NCBI RefSeq assembly: GCF_010550605.1
Contig: NZ_JAAGNI010000194.1
Span: 1-35,596 of the forward strand
DNA length: 35,596 nt
Direction: 5' to 3'
DNA from: Streptomyces sp. SID9727
GTDB taxonomy: Bacteria; Actinomycetota; Actinomycetes; Streptomycetales; Streptomycetaceae
Numbering within the stretch: the stretch's first letter is position 1; every line of letters begins with the position of its first letter. Both the position numbers and the translations under genes were made by a program. The notes beneath the pieces were generated by a model. That model searched no databases. It was given only the letters and a program-made list of their open reading frames with translations, and was not told the DNA's origin. Below, in pieces: positions 13,946 to 22,236 of the stretch.

Positions 13946-16381
13946 TCAGGTCTCGATTCGGTCGTTCACGCACCGCAGCACCGGGCGGGTCGCCAGGGCG
14001 GAGGGGTCCTCCAGCACCGCACCCGTGACCCGGATCGCGGTGCTCTCTCCGGGGAGGAGCGTGACGAGCATGGTGTCGGCCTCGGCGTCCGGGTGGAGGC
14101 GGTCGGGGAAGAGGCAGAGGTCCCGGAGAAGGGTCTCCGCCGTCACCTCGACGCGGTATGCCGGGACCGGCGCGCCCTCCTCCGCCGTCACCGTCACCCC
14201 GTAGCGCGCCGGCGGCAGGGCGAGCCGCGTGTCCTCCTCGTGGAAGTGCAGGGTCCTGGTGTCGTCCAGGCGGGCGGACAGGAGTTCGCGGGCCGGGTCG
14301 GCGGGGGTCGCGAGCGCGGCGGGCAGCGGGACGCTCGTCGTGGTGCGGGGGGCCGTGGCCACCGGCAGCGCCTCCTCGGCCAGGACCGTGCCGTCCAGGG
14401 CGTGCCGGGTCAGGCGGAGGGTGCCGGTCCAGGGGGTCGCCGTGTCGTTGACCAGGTGGACGGAGCCGTCGCGGACGGCGATCAGGCGGTCCTCGTACAC
14501 CGCGCGCAGCGCGTGCCAGAGCGGCTTGCGGCGGCCGTCGCCGTCGACCGCCGACCAGGAGACGACCGGCCAGCAGTCGTTGAGCTGCCAGACGATCGTG
14601 CCCATGCAGTACGGGGCGTGGGAGCGGAAGTGGCGGATGCCGAACGCGACGGCGCGGGCCTGGTTGAGCTGGGTGAGCCAGTGCCAGTCGTCGAAGTCCG
14701 TGCCGGGCTGCGGCAGGTGGTCCCCCAGCCCGCGCAGCAGCTTCGCGTCGCCGTCCTCGGCCTTCTGGTGGTGGGCCAGGAGCGGGGCGCCCGGGGCGAG
14801 CGGTCCGCTGACCGCCCGGCGGAGTGTGGCGTACGCGGGCGGGCCCTGGAAGCCGAACTCGGCGACGAAGCGCGGCACCCGGTCGGCGTACGCCCGGTAG
14901 TCGGCGCGGTTCCACACGTCCCAGATGTGGATCGTGCCCCGCTCCGGGTCCTGCGGATGGGCCTCGGGGCTGCCGGAGTACGGCGATCCCGGCCAGTACG
15001 GGCGGGTCGGGTCGGTCTCGGCGACGATCCCGGGCAGCAGCCGGTGGTAGTAGCCGTGGCCCCAGGTGCGGTCGCCGAGCTCCTTCCGCCAGCCCCAGTC
15101 GGCGTGGCCCTCCAGGTTCTCGTTGTTTCCGCACCACAGGACGAGGGAAGGGTGCGGGGCCAGACGGGTGACGTTCTCCCGTGCCTCGGCCGCCACCTCG
15201 TCCCACAGCGGCTGCTCCTCCGGGTACGCGGCGCAGGCGAACGGGAAGTCCTGCCACACGAGGAGCCCCTTCTCGTCGCACAGTTCGTAGAAGTCGTCGC
15301 TCTCGTAGAGCCCGCCGCCCCACACCCGGACCAGGTTGACGTGGGCGGCGACGGCCTGGTCGAGGCGGTCGGAGAGCTGTTGCCTTGTCAGGCGGGACGG
15401 GAAGCAGTCCTCGGGGATCCAGTTCACCCCGCGCACGAAGACGGGCTCGCCGTTCACCGAGATCCGGAACGCCTCCTGTTCGAGGGTGACGGACCGGAAC
15501 CCCGTGCGGAGGCGGCGGACGTGGTCGCCGGCGCGGACCTCCACCTCGTACAGGGGCTGTTCGCCGTGGCTGTGCGGCCACCAGGGCTCCGCCCGCGGGA
15601 CCGGGAGGGCGGCCGTGACGCGGTGCTCGTCGGCCGGGAGGACGAAGGCGGCCTCCGCGCCGGTCACCTCGACGGAGCCGGAGACCGGTGCGAGGCCGTC
15701 GTGATCTATCTCCAGCTCGGCGGTCAGGAACGGAACGCCTTCCGGGTCCAGGTCGGGCAGCAGTTTCACGGACGCGATGCGCGGCCCGCTCCACGTCTCC
15801 AGGGCGACCGGGCGCCAGATGCCGGAGGTGACCAGCGTCGGGCCCCAGTCCCAGCCGAAGTTGCAGGCCATCTTGCGGATGAAGGCGTACGGCTCCGTGT
15901 ACGCGCCGGGGCGGTCGCCGAGGCGGTCGCGGAGTTCCTCGGCGTAGGTGTACGGCGCGGTGAACGTCACGGCGAGGGTGTTCTCACCCTCGTGCAGCAA
16001 CGCGCGTACGGGAAAGCGGTAAGAGCGGTGCTGGTTCGCCGTCCGGCCGATCTCCGTGCCGTTGAGCAGGACCGTGGCGACCGTGTCGAGGCCGTCGAAG
16101 CACAGGGCGGCGTGGTCGTGGCCGTCGGGCGTCCACTCGAAGGTGGTGCGGTACGTCCAGTCGGTACGGCCGATCCAGCCGAGCCGGGTCTCGTTGTCGT
16201 CCAGGTACGGGTCCTCGATGAGCCCGGCGGCCAGCAGGTCCGTGTGGACGCAGCCGGGGACGGTGGCGGGGACGCCGTCGGGAGGGACATCGGGAACGCC
16301 TCCTGTGGGGAGCCCGGAAGGCACGGGTCCGGCCGGGTGGAGCGTCCAGCCGTCGTGCAGGGGCAGGCGGCGAAGGGTCAC
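13946..16381 (-). CDS. GH2 family beta-mannosidase, cytoplasmic
   Basis: The protein has 811 residues. GTG 16381 overlaps the stop of the ATPase gene by 4 nt (GTGA), so translation is coupled. An N-terminal galactose-binding-like domain begins LHDGWTLHPAG and continues VPGCVHTDLLAAGLIEDPY, typical of beta-mannosidases. It is followed by a sandwich domain and a TIM barrel with acid/base Glu421 in WCGNNENLEG and nucleophile Glu508 in VAEFGFQG. NDCWPVVSWS is another beta-mannosidase mark. There is no signal peptide, so it acts on imported substrate, releasing mannose from the non-reducing end of beta-mannosides. It is the last gene of the transport operon, which points to manno-oligosaccharides or mannobiose as cargo. 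Other beta-linked sugars cannot be excluded. Confidence 0.9.
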   Translation of the reverse strand: MTLRRLPLHDGWTLHPAGPVPSGLPTGGVPDVPPDGVPATVPGCVHTDLLAAGLIEDPYLDDNETRLGWIGRTDWTYRTTFEWTPDGHDHAALCFDGLDTVATVLLNGTEIGRTANQHRSYRFPVRALLHEGENTLAVTFTAPYTYAEELRDRLGDRPGAYTEPYAFIRKMACNFGWDWGPTLVTSGIWRPVALETWSGPRIASVKLLPDLDPEGVPFLTAELEIDHDGLAPVSGSVEVTGAEAAFVLPADEHRVTAALPVPRAEPWWPHSHGEQPLYEVEVRAGDHVRRLRTGFRSVTLEQEAFRISVNGEPVFVRGVNWIPEDCFPSRLTRQQLSDRLDQAVAAHVNLVRVWGGGLYESDDFYELCDEKGLLVWQDFPFACAAYPEEQPLWDEVAAEARENVTRLAPHPSLVLWCGNNENLEGHADWGWRKELGDRTWGHGYYHRLLPGIVAETDPTRPYWPGSPYSGSPEAHPQDPERGTIHIWDVWNRADYRAYADRVPRFVAEFGFQGPPAYATLRRAVSGPLAPGAPLLAHHQKAEDGDAKLLRGLGDHLPQPGTDFDDWHWLTQLNQARAVAFGIRHFRSHAPYCMGTIVWQLNDCWPVVSWSAVDGDGRRKPLWHALRAVYEDRLIAVRDGSVHLVNDTATPWTGTLRLTRHALDGTVLAEEALPVATAPRTTTSVPLPAALATPADPARELLSARLDDTRTLHFHEEDTRLALPPARYGVTVTAEEGAPVPAYRVEVTAETLLRDLCLFPDRLHPDAEADTMLVTLLPGESTAIRVTGAVLEDPSALATRPVLRCVNDRIET

Positions 16382-17274
16382 GCGGGGGTCCTTCCGCAGT
16401 CGGGGAGCTGGGCGCAGGCGACGAAGTGGTCCGGCTCGGTCTCGTACAGGTCGGTGGCGGCGCCGCCGCCCCCCTCGTGGAAGGCGCACGACCGCACCGG
16501 CTCCGGCGGGTCCCACGGCTGGTTGAGGCGGGGCACGGCGGCGAGCAGGGTGCGGGTGTACGGGTGGAGGGGGTTGCCGAACACCCGGCGGGTGTCGCCG
16601 CGTTCGACCACCCGGCCCCGGCGCAGCACCACGGTCCTCTCCGCCAGGTACGTGCCGAGCGCGAGGTCGTGCGTGATGTAGAGGACGCCGAGGCCGCGTT
16701 CCTTGAGCCCGGCCAGGAGGTTGAGGACGTCGATGCGGGTGGAGGCGTCGAGCATGCTGGTGATCTCGTCGGCGACCAGGAAGCTCAGGTCGAGCAGGAG
16801 GGCGCGGGCGATGAGCAGGCGCTGCAGCTGGCCGCCGCTGAGCTGGTGCGGGTAGCGGCCGAGGACCTGCGCGGGGTCCAGGCGCACATCGCGTACCGCC
16901 TTCTCGACGCGGTCGGCCCACTCCGCGTCCCGGACGCCCGGGTGGTAGGCGCGGCGGACCAGGTCGAAGACGCGGTCCGCGCGGAAGACGGGGTTGTAGC
17001 AGGAGAAGGGGTCCTGGAAGACGCCCTGGACGCGGCGGTAGAAGTCCTTGCCGGGCCGCACCCGCTGCCCGTCCAGGGTGAGGGTGCCGGAGCTGACGCC
17101 GGTGAGGCCGAGGATCATGCGGCCGATGGTGGACTTGCCGCTGCCGCTCTCGCCGATGAGGGAGACGACCTCGCCGGGCGCGGCGGTGAAGGAAACCCGG
17201 TCGACGGCGGTGACGGAGCCGCCGCCGAACGCCCCGGCCCGGTAGGTCTTGGTGACGTGGTCGAGGCTCAGCAT
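16378..17274 (-). CDS. Oligopeptide-type ABC transporter ATP-binding protein (DppF/OppF-like)
   Basis: The protein has 298 residues. ATG 17274 shares one base with the stop of the preceding ATPase gene (TGATG), with GGAAGG upstream. Walker A is GESGSGKST, the Q-loop is QDPFSCYNP, the signature is LSGGQLQR, Walker B is FLVADEIT, and the switch is THD. The C-terminal oligopeptide/dipeptide extension (HPYTRTLLAAVPRLNQPW) is present with two late Cys residues. It works with the DppD-like partner as a heterodimeric ATPase on the cytoplasmic face. In this operon it serves an oligosaccharide rather than a peptide importer (inference from the GH2 enzyme and the LacI regulator). Confidence 0.9.
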   Translation of the reverse strand: MLSLDHVTKTYRAGAFGGGSVTAVDRVSFTAAPGEVVSLIGESGSGKSTIGRMILGLTGVSSGTLTLDGQRVRPGKDFYRRVQGVFQDPFSCYNPVFRADRVFDLVRRAYHPGVRDAEWADRVEKAVRDVRLDPAQVLGRYPHQLSGGQLQRLLIARALLLDLSFLVADEITSMLDASTRIDVLNLLAGLKERGLGVLYITHDLALGTYLAERTVVLRRGRVVERGDTRRVFGNPLHPYTRTLLAAVPRLNQPWDPPEPVRSCAFHEGGGGAATDLYETEPDHFVACAQLPDCGRTPA

Positions 17275-18215
17275 CAGGCCTTCCAGCATGCGACGGAGTG
17301 GCGGGGGGCGATCTCGACGACCGGGGGTTCCTCGGCGCAGCGCTCGTCCGCGACGGGGCAGCGGTCGCGGAAGCGGCAGCCGGCCGGGGGGTTCAGGAGC
17401 GAGGGCGGGGCTCCGGCGATGCCCTTCAGGGGGCGGTCGGCGTGCCGGGCCCCGACTTCGGGGAGCGCGCCGAGCAGGAGCTTCGTGTACGGGTGGCGGG
17501 GCTCGGTCGTCAGGGTCTTCGTGGGCGCCTTCTCGGCGAGCTTGCCCGCGTACATGACCATGATGGAGTCCGCGATGTGCGAGGTGAGCCCGAGGTCGTG
17601 GGTCACGAAGATCATGCTGGTGACCAGGCCCTTGTCGCGCAGCCCGGTGAGCGCGCCGACGACGGCGCGCTGGGTGGAGACGTCGAGCGCGGAGGTGACC
17701 TCGTCGGCGATGAGGACGGACGGGTCGAGCAGCGTGGAGATCACCATGACGGTGCGCTGCTTCATCCCGCCGGACAGCTCGATCGGATAGCGGTCCAGGA
17801 CGTCGTGGTCCAGGCCCACCAGGTCGAGCCTGCGGTGCAGTTCGGCGGTGTCCACGCTCGCGCCGCGCGACGCGAGCAGCTCGCGGATCATGCGGCCGAT
17901 GCGGCGGGTCGGGTTGAGGGCGCTCATGGAGTACTGCGGGACGAGCGAGATCCGGTGGAAGCGGAACGCGTTCATCGCCCGGTCGTCGGCCACGGGCACG
18001 TCGTCGCCGTCGAGCGTGACGGTGCCGCCCGCGTGCCGCATCCGGCCGTCGAGGCGGATCAGCGACTTGCCGAGCGTGCTCTTGCCGCACCCGGACTCAC
18101 CGGCGAGGCCCAGGATCTCCCCGTCGGCGAGGTCGAAGGAGACGCCGTCCAGGGCCCGTACCTCACCGCGCAGGGTGCGGTAGTGGACCCGGAGGTCGGT
18201 CACGGTCAGGGTCAT
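17274..18215 (-). CDS. Oligopeptide-type ABC transporter ATP-binding protein (DppD/OppD-like)
   Basis: The protein has 313 residues. ATG 18215 has GGGAGGT about 8 nt upstream. Walker A is GESGCGKST, the Q-loop is [11 protein letters not shown], the signature is LSGGMKQR, Walker B is VLIADEVT, and the His switch is in VTHD. The C-terminal extension has the Cys cluster of the family (CRFRDRCP, then DERCAEE and VACWKA), often an iron-sulfur binding motif in OppD/DppD proteins. It starts 36 bp after the DppC-type permease gene. Second half of the nucleotide-binding pair of the sugar importer. Confidence 0.9.
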   Translation of the reverse strand: MTLTVTDLRVHYRTLRGEVRALDGVSFDLADGEILGLAGESGCGKSTLGKSLIRLDGRMRHAGGTVTLDGDDVPVADDRAMNAFRFHRISLVPQYSMSALNPTRRIGRMIRELLASRGASVDTAELHRRLDLVGLDHDVLDRYPIELSGGMKQRTVMVISTLLDPSVLIADEVTSALDVSTQRAVVGALTGLRDKGLVTSMIFVTHDLGLTSHIADSIMVMYAGKLAEKAPTKTLTTEPRHPYTKLLLGALPEVGARHADRPLKGIAGAPPSLLNPPAGCRFRDRCPVADERCAEEPPVVEIAPRHSVACWKA

Positions 18216-18251
18216 GCGCTCAGACCTCCCTACGATCGGTCGCGGTCATGG

Positions 18252-19157
18252 TCAGGCCTCCCGCAGCTTGGGGTTGAAGACCTCGTCGAGGCCGACGTTG
18301 GCGACGTACAGCGCTCCGACGATCGCGGTGATCCCGGCGCCGGGCGGAACGAACCACCACCACATGCCGAGCTGCAGGGCGCTCCACTGCTGGGCGCTCT
18401 GCAGCATCAGCCCGAGGGAGACGCCCTCGGTGGGGCCGAGCCCGATGAAGTCGAGCGAGGAGGCGACCAGCACCGAGCCGCCGAACAGCAGGATGAACAT
18501 CATGAAGAGGTACGAGCTCATGTTGGGCGCGATCTCGCGGAAGATGATCCGCCAGGTGCCGCTCCCGCTGAGCCGGGCGAGGTCCACGAACTCGCGGGTG
18601 CGCAGCGAGAAGGTCTGCGCCCGGATGGCCCGGGCCGCCCACGGCCAGGAGGTGAGTCCGATGAACAGGCCCTGCACGGGCACCGAGCGCACCCCGAGGT
18701 ACGCGTTGATGATCAGCAGGACGGCGAGCGCGGGCAGCACCAGGACGACGTTGGTGAGCATGTTGAGGATCTCGTCCACAGCACCCCCTCGGTAGCCGGC
18801 CAGGAAGCCGACGAGCATGGCGATCACGGCGGCGATGGCCCCGCCGACGACGCCGACCAGGAACGTCGAGCGCAGCCCGTGCACGAACTGGGCGTAGACG
18901 TCCTGCCCGAAGGTGGTGGTACCCATCCAGTACGTGGAGTCGGGCGGGGCGGCCTGCGGGCCGACGTACTCGTTGGGGTCGGCGTTGTCGAGGAGCGGGG
19001 GGCCGATGATCCCGACGAGCAGGAGCAGCACGACGACGGTGAACCCGATGAGCAGCTTCGGGTTGCGGACGGCGTAGTGCAGCGTCTCGCGGCCGGGCCG
19101 GGCGGCGGGGGCGGAGGGCGCGGCGGGCTCGGTGGCCGGTTCGGGCACGGTGCTCAT
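18252..19157 (-). CDS. ABC transporter permease, DppC/OppC-like
   Basis: The protein has 301 residues. ATG 19157 overlaps the stop of the DppB-type gene by 4 nt (ATGA). A Pro/Ala-rich cytoplasmic N-terminus of ~25 residues precedes the first membrane helix (LIGFTVVVLLLLVGIIG), then a periplasmic loop with TYWMGTTTFGQDVYAQ, typical of DppC (GTDxxGRDV-like). Five more helices follow, with the ATPase-coupling EAA-like loop AIRAQTFSLRTREFVDLARLSG. Pairs with the DppB-type protein to form the channel. Confidence 0.92.
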   Translation of the reverse strand: MSTVPEPATEPAAPSAPAARPGRETLHYAVRNPKLLIGFTVVVLLLLVGIIGPPLLDNADPNEYVGPQAAPPDSTYWMGTTTFGQDVYAQFVHGLRSTFLVGVVGGAIAAVIAMLVGFLAGYRGGAVDEILNMLTNVVLVLPALAVLLIINAYLGVRSVPVQGLFIGLTSWPWAARAIRAQTFSLRTREFVDLARLSGSGTWRIIFREIAPNMSSYLFMMFILLFGGSVLVASSLDFIGLGPTEGVSLGLMLQSAQQWSALQLGMWWWFVPPGAGITAIVGALYVANVGLDEVFNPKLREA

Positions 19158-20149
19158 GACTGGCCTCCTGCCATGCCGGTACGGGTACGGGGGTCGACGA
19201 CGACGTACACGATGTCGATGAGGAAGTTGGCGATCAGGACGCCGATGACGATGAACAGGAACGCGCCCTGCAGCAGGAAGAAGTCCTGGTTCTGGATGGC
19301 GGCGAGGATGAGCGAACCGAGTCCGGGGTAGGCGAAGACGATCTCCGTGACGAGCGCTCCGGCGACCAGGACGCCCAGTTGGAGGGCGAGCCCGGTGATC
19401 TGGGGCAGGACGGCGTTGCGGAAGGCGTAGCGGCGGATGAGGCGCTGGGGTGCGCCGAGGGCCGAAAGGTAGTTCGAGTAGTCCGACTCCAGCTCGTAGA
19501 TGATCATGTTGCGCATGCCGATGGCCCAGCCGCCGAGCGCGACGAGGAACAGCGACAGGAACGGCAGCACCCAGTGCTGGAACAGGTCCGCCGCGAAGTC
19601 GAAGGACCAGCTGGGCTGCATGTCGAGGCTGTAGCCGCCTGAGAGCGGGAACCAGCCCGCCTTGGAGCCGAGCGCCCAGGCGAGGATGACGGCGATCCAC
19701 ATGTAGGGCATGGCGGTGAGCAGGTAGCCGGCCGGGAGCACGGTGTTGTCGAGCACCTTGCGGCGGGCGGCGAGCGCTCCGGCCCAGTTCCCGACGAACC
19801 AGCTGAGCAGGACGGCCGGGATCATCAGCCCGAGGGTGTACGGGAGCGCGTCGAGCAGGACGTCGGCGACGGGCTTGGGGAATACCCAGATGGACAGGCC
19901 GAAGTCGCCTTGGAGGAGGGCGCTCCAGAAGTGCAGGTACTGCTGCCAGACGGGCTCGTCGAAACCGAAGAGGTTGTTGTAGTAGGCGCGCATGGCCTCG
20001 ACGGCCTCGGGCTGCGAGACCCGGGCCCGGGCCACCATCGCGGCGACCGGGTCGCCCGGCATGAAGCGCGGGATCATCCAGTTGACGGTGACGGCGACGA
20101 CGAAGGTCAGCGCGTAGATGAGTAGTTTGCGGGCGAAGTAGCGGCGCAA
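19154..20149 (-). CDS. ABC transporter permease, DppB/OppB-like (TTG start)
   Basis: The protein has 331 residues. The start is taken as TTG at 20149, because GGGGAG precedes it by 5 nt and the protein then begins RRYFARKLLIYALTFVVAV, the usual DppB start. No ATG or GTG is better placed. Six helices are predicted, with the EAA-like loop SDYSNYLSALGAPQRLIRRYAFRN at ~215-240. A periplasmic insert GWFPLSGGYSLDMQPSWSFD is a family mark. A 133-bp gap with two hairpins separates it from the binding-protein gene, so permease output should be lower than that of the binding protein. Confidence 0.9.
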   Translation of the reverse strand: MRRYFARKLLIYALTFVVAVTVNWMIPRFMPGDPVAAMVARARVSQPEAVEAMRAYYNNLFGFDEPVWQQYLHFWSALLQGDFGLSIWVFPKPVADVLLDALPYTLGLMIPAVLLSWFVGNWAGALAARRKVLDNTVLPAGYLLTAMPYMWIAVILAWALGSKAGWFPLSGGYSLDMQPSWSFDFAADLFQHWVLPFLSLFLVALGGWAIGMRNMIIYELESDYSNYLSALGAPQRLIRRYAFRNAVLPQITGLALQLGVLVAGALVTEIVFAYPGLGSLILAAIQNQDFFLLQGAFLFIVIGVLIANFLIDIVYVVVDPRTRTGMAGGQS

Positions 20150-20167
20150 GAGGGCTCCCCGGGGAGA

Positions 20168-20212
20168 GCCCCGCCGTGCGGGCTGCGGTCAGGTCGGCGC
20201 GCACGGCGGGGC
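20168..20212 (-). terminator. Attenuating hairpin 1 between binding protein and permease genes
   Basis: Perfect 13-bp stem (20168-20180 with 20200-20212), loop 19 nt, just before the TTG start of the permease gene. Likely a partial terminator or a 3' mRNA stabiliser for the binding-protein transcript. Confidence 0.7.
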
Positions 20213-20225
20213 GGTCGTGGAATGG

Positions 20226-20268
20226 GAGCGGCCGGGCGGGGGGAAGGGGCCCCGGGGACCGGCCGCTC
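20226..20268 (-). terminator. Attenuating hairpin 2 between binding protein and permease genes
   Basis: Perfect 10-bp stem (20226-20235 with 20259-20268), 23-nt loop containing GGGGCCCC. It begins 14 bp after the stop of the binding-protein gene. Confidence 0.65.
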
Positions 20269-20282
20269 TCAGAACTGCCGTG

Positions 20283-22016
20283 TCACTTGGCGGGCTTCAG
20301 CTGGGTGAGCGCTTCAAAGCCGCCCATCTCCAGCCAGTTGCGCCACATCGCGGGGGCGTACTTGGGCGCTCCGGGCTTGTCCGAGGGCCAGTTGGTCCAG
20401 GTGCCGGTGGTGGACTGGGCCCACAGGCCGTTGTACCAGAGGGGGATGACGGGCATCTCCTTCAGCTGGATGTCCTGGATCTCCGAGATGACCTTCTTCA
20501 TGCCCTCGGTGTCGTCGGTCTTGACCGCGCCGAGCCGCTGGACGAGCTTCCAGGCGTCCTCGTTCTCGTAGCGGCCGAAGTTGACGGTGTTCTGCTGCTT
20601 CTGGACGGGCAGCTGGAACATGTACTCGTAGTACGTCCACGGGGTGCTGGAGAGCTGGCGCTCGTTGTTGACGACGAGGTCGAACGCGCCCTTTCCGCGC
20701 TGCTCGTTGAGGGCATTCGCGTCGGGGAACTCCGTGGTGATCTTGATTCCGGCGGCCTTGGCGGACGAGGCGATGACCTTGGCGGCCTCCATCCAGTCGG
20801 TCCAGCCGGTGGGCACGGCCAGCTTCAGGCTGATCTTCGAGCCGTCCTTGTTCTCCACCAGGCCGTCGCCGTCGGTGTCCCGGTAGCCGGCGTCCGCGAG
20901 GATCTGCTTGGCCTTCGCGGTGTCGAAGGTGAAGCCCTCGCTCGCCACGAGGCCCTTGTCGATGTACGTGTCCCACTGCGGGAGCAGCCCGGTCGGGTCG
21001 GCGGCCTTGACCAGGCCCCCGTACACGCCCTTGACGATCTTCCCGGTGTCCACGGAGGCGGCGAGCGCCCTGCGGAAGGCGGCGTCGTCCATCGGCTTCT
21101 TCGTGGTGTTGGGCACCAGCCAGGCGGTGTTGGCGGAGAGCATGTAGGGCGGCTCGTCGTAGTACGAGACGACCTTCTTGCTCTTGACCAGGGAGGCGGC
21201 GCCGGGCAGGAAGTTGTTGCTCAGGTCCAGCTGGTTCTGGCCGAGCTGGCCGATGACCACCTCGTTGCTGGGGTTGGACACGTCCACGATGTAGCGGGGC
21301 GCGGGCTTCATGGACAGTGCCTTCACGCCCCACCAGTCGTCGCGCCGCTGCCAGACGACCCGGTCCTGGCTGTGGCTCTTCAGCGTGTACGCGCCGGTGC
21401 CGACGGGCTTGTCGTTGACGCCGTCCAGGACCTCCTTCTCGGAGCGCTCGCCCCAGATGTGCTCGGGAACGACGGGCTGCCCGTAGAGCGTGAAGTCCCA
21501 CTCCTGGTAGCGGGCGTCCTTGAAGGTGAAGCGGACCGTGGTGGCGTCCACCGCTTCCGCGTCGGAGAGCCAGCTCCACAGGCTGTGGAAGGCGGACGCC
21601 TCGATCTTCCCGATCCCGTAGGAGTAGGCGACGTCCTTCGCGGTGAGGGGCTTGCCGTCGGACCACTTGATGCCGGGGCGCAGCTTCACCTCGTAGGTCT
21701 TGTCCCCGGTCCAGCTGCCCGACTCCGCCAGCCAGGGCGTGAGCTTGCCGGCGTTGGGGTCGAAGTGGAACAGGGTCTCGTAGACCAGGCCCTTGGTGCC
21801 GGTGGCGTGGTCCCAGTTGTGCAGCGGGTTGTAGTTGGCGGGCGGTCCCCACTGGGTGCCCGTGGTGTAGAGCGTCTCGTTACGGGGAAGGGCGCCGCCT
21901 CCCCCGCCGCCGGAGCCGCCCGAGCCGCCCGACGAGCCGCCCCCCGTGCACGCGGTGGCGGCGAGTGCGATCACGGCGAGCGTGGCCGCGACCCGCCCGC
22001 GGAATCCCGTGCCCAT
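20283..22016 (-). CDS. Family 5 extracellular solute-binding lipoprotein
   Basis: The protein has 577 residues. ATG 22016 has AAGGAGGG a few nt upstream. A signal peptide with lipobox LAATAC (Cys23) is followed by a Gly/Ser-rich linker of ~20 residues, so the mature protein is a membrane-tethered lipoprotein. The body is an SBP_bac_5 domain: NYNPLHNWDHATGTKGLVYE, then KLRPGIKWSDGKPLTAKDV, the family signature. Such proteins bind peptides, but several bind oligosaccharides. The LacI regulator and the GH2 beta-mannosidase argue for a beta-linked oligosaccharide. First gene of the operon, with a strong promoter (22078-22106) and operator-like sites in front. Confidence 0.9.
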   Translation of the reverse strand: MGTGFRGRVAATLAVIALAATACTGGGSSGGSGGSGGGGGGALPRNETLYTTGTQWGPPANYNPLHNWDHATGTKGLVYETLFHFDPNAGKLTPWLAESGSWTGDKTYEVKLRPGIKWSDGKPLTAKDVAYSYGIGKIEASAFHSLWSWLSDAEAVDATTVRFTFKDARYQEWDFTLYGQPVVPEHIWGERSEKEVLDGVNDKPVGTGAYTLKSHSQDRVVWQRRDDWWGVKALSMKPAPRYIVDVSNPSNEVVIGQLGQNQLDLSNNFLPGAASLVKSKKVVSYYDEPPYMLSANTAWLVPNTTKKPMDDAAFRRALAASVDTGKIVKGVYGGLVKAADPTGLLPQWDTYIDKGLVASEGFTFDTAKAKQILADAGYRDTDGDGLVENKDGSKISLKLAVPTGWTDWMEAAKVIASSAKAAGIKITTEFPDANALNEQRGKGAFDLVVNNERQLSSTPWTYYEYMFQLPVQKQQNTVNFGRYENEDAWKLVQRLGAVKTDDTEGMKKVISEIQDIQLKEMPVIPLWYNGLWAQSTTGTWTNWPSDKPGAPKYAPAMWRNWLEMGGFEALTQLKPAK

Positions 22017-22058
22017 CGTCCCTCCTTCTCCCCGCCGTCCCTGCCGAGCGGAGTTACT

Positions 22059-22070
22059 GAACCGGGTAAG
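22059..22070. promoter_or_regulatory. Candidate LacI operator, transport operon
   Basis: GAACCGGGTAAG. It matches the site before the lacI gene (22216-22227) at 11 of 12 bases, and its core AACCGGGT is a one-mismatch copy of the palindrome AACCGGTT with the central CG of LacI operators. It lies at about +1 to +12 of the predicted start, the usual place for a repressor. Confidence 0.6.
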
Positions 22071-22077
22071 TGCCGTG

Positions 22078-22106
22078 AAGTTAAGGCCACCCCATGTCCC
22101 TGTCAA
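22078..22106 (-). promoter_or_regulatory. Promoter of the transport operon
   Basis: On the minus strand TTGACA (22101-22106), a 17-bp spacer, then TAACTT (22078-22083): a full -35 consensus and a good -10. The transcript would start near 22071, giving a ~55-nt leader before ATG 22016. Confidence 0.7.
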
Positions 22107-22111
22107 GGGTG

Positions 22112-22125
22112 CGGGAGCGCTCCCA
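22112..22125. promoter_or_regulatory. CebR-type 14-bp box
   Basis: CGGGAGCGCTCCCA matches 13 of 14 bases of the known CebR/CelR operator TGGGAGCGCTCCCA, and the core GGGAGCGCTCCC is a perfect palindrome. It lies 5 bp upstream of the -35 of the transport operon promoter, between it and the lacI gene. Confidence 0.7.
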
Positions 22126-22196
22126 TTTCGTGTAGGGCGCAGGCGAGTTGGGCGATCGCGTCCGGCGAAGGGACCGTCCGCGTCCACCGCTGCGGC

Positions 22197-22202
22197 TAGG
22201 AT
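22197..22202 (+). promoter_or_regulatory. Candidate -10 of the lacI gene
   Basis: TAGGAT, a common Streptomyces -10, 34 bp before ATG 22237; the -35 is poor. The operator-like site at 22216-22227 falls just after the expected start. Confidence 0.45.
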
Positions 22203-22215
22203 GCGCACGCAGGAC

Positions 22216-22227
22216 GAACCGGTTAAG
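22216..22227. promoter_or_regulatory. Candidate LacI operator, autoregulatory
   Basis: GAACCGGTTAAG with the perfect palindrome AACCGGTT (22217-22224), between the lacI -10 and the start codon. Paired with 22059-22070. Confidence 0.6.
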
Positions 22228-22236
22228 CGAGGTCGC

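Noticed and set aside
13767..15794. Very long minus-strand open frame over bldA upstream region and the beta-mannosidase gene
   Set aside because: Arg/Pro/Gly-rich shadow frame of the GH2 gene, no domain; a usual artefact of high GC.
14093..16681. 862-codon plus-strand open frame opposite the mannosidase and ATPase genes
   Set aside because: Antisense shadow with no recognisable domain; the minus-strand genes have catalytic residues and coupled starts.
16382..16921. Extension of the beta-mannosidase frame upstream through the ATPase gene
   Set aside because: The extension is a low-complexity shadow; GTG 16381 with the GTGA overlap fits the family start.
18252..20149. Peptide (dipeptide) uptake as the function of the transporter
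   Set aside because: Family resemblance is to Dpp/Opp, but the operon ends in a beta-mannosidase and faces a LacI regulator, so sugar uptake is more likely.
22197..22202. Clear -35 for the lacI gene
   Set aside because: The hexamer 17-18 bp upstream does not resemble TTGACN, so only the -10 is reported.
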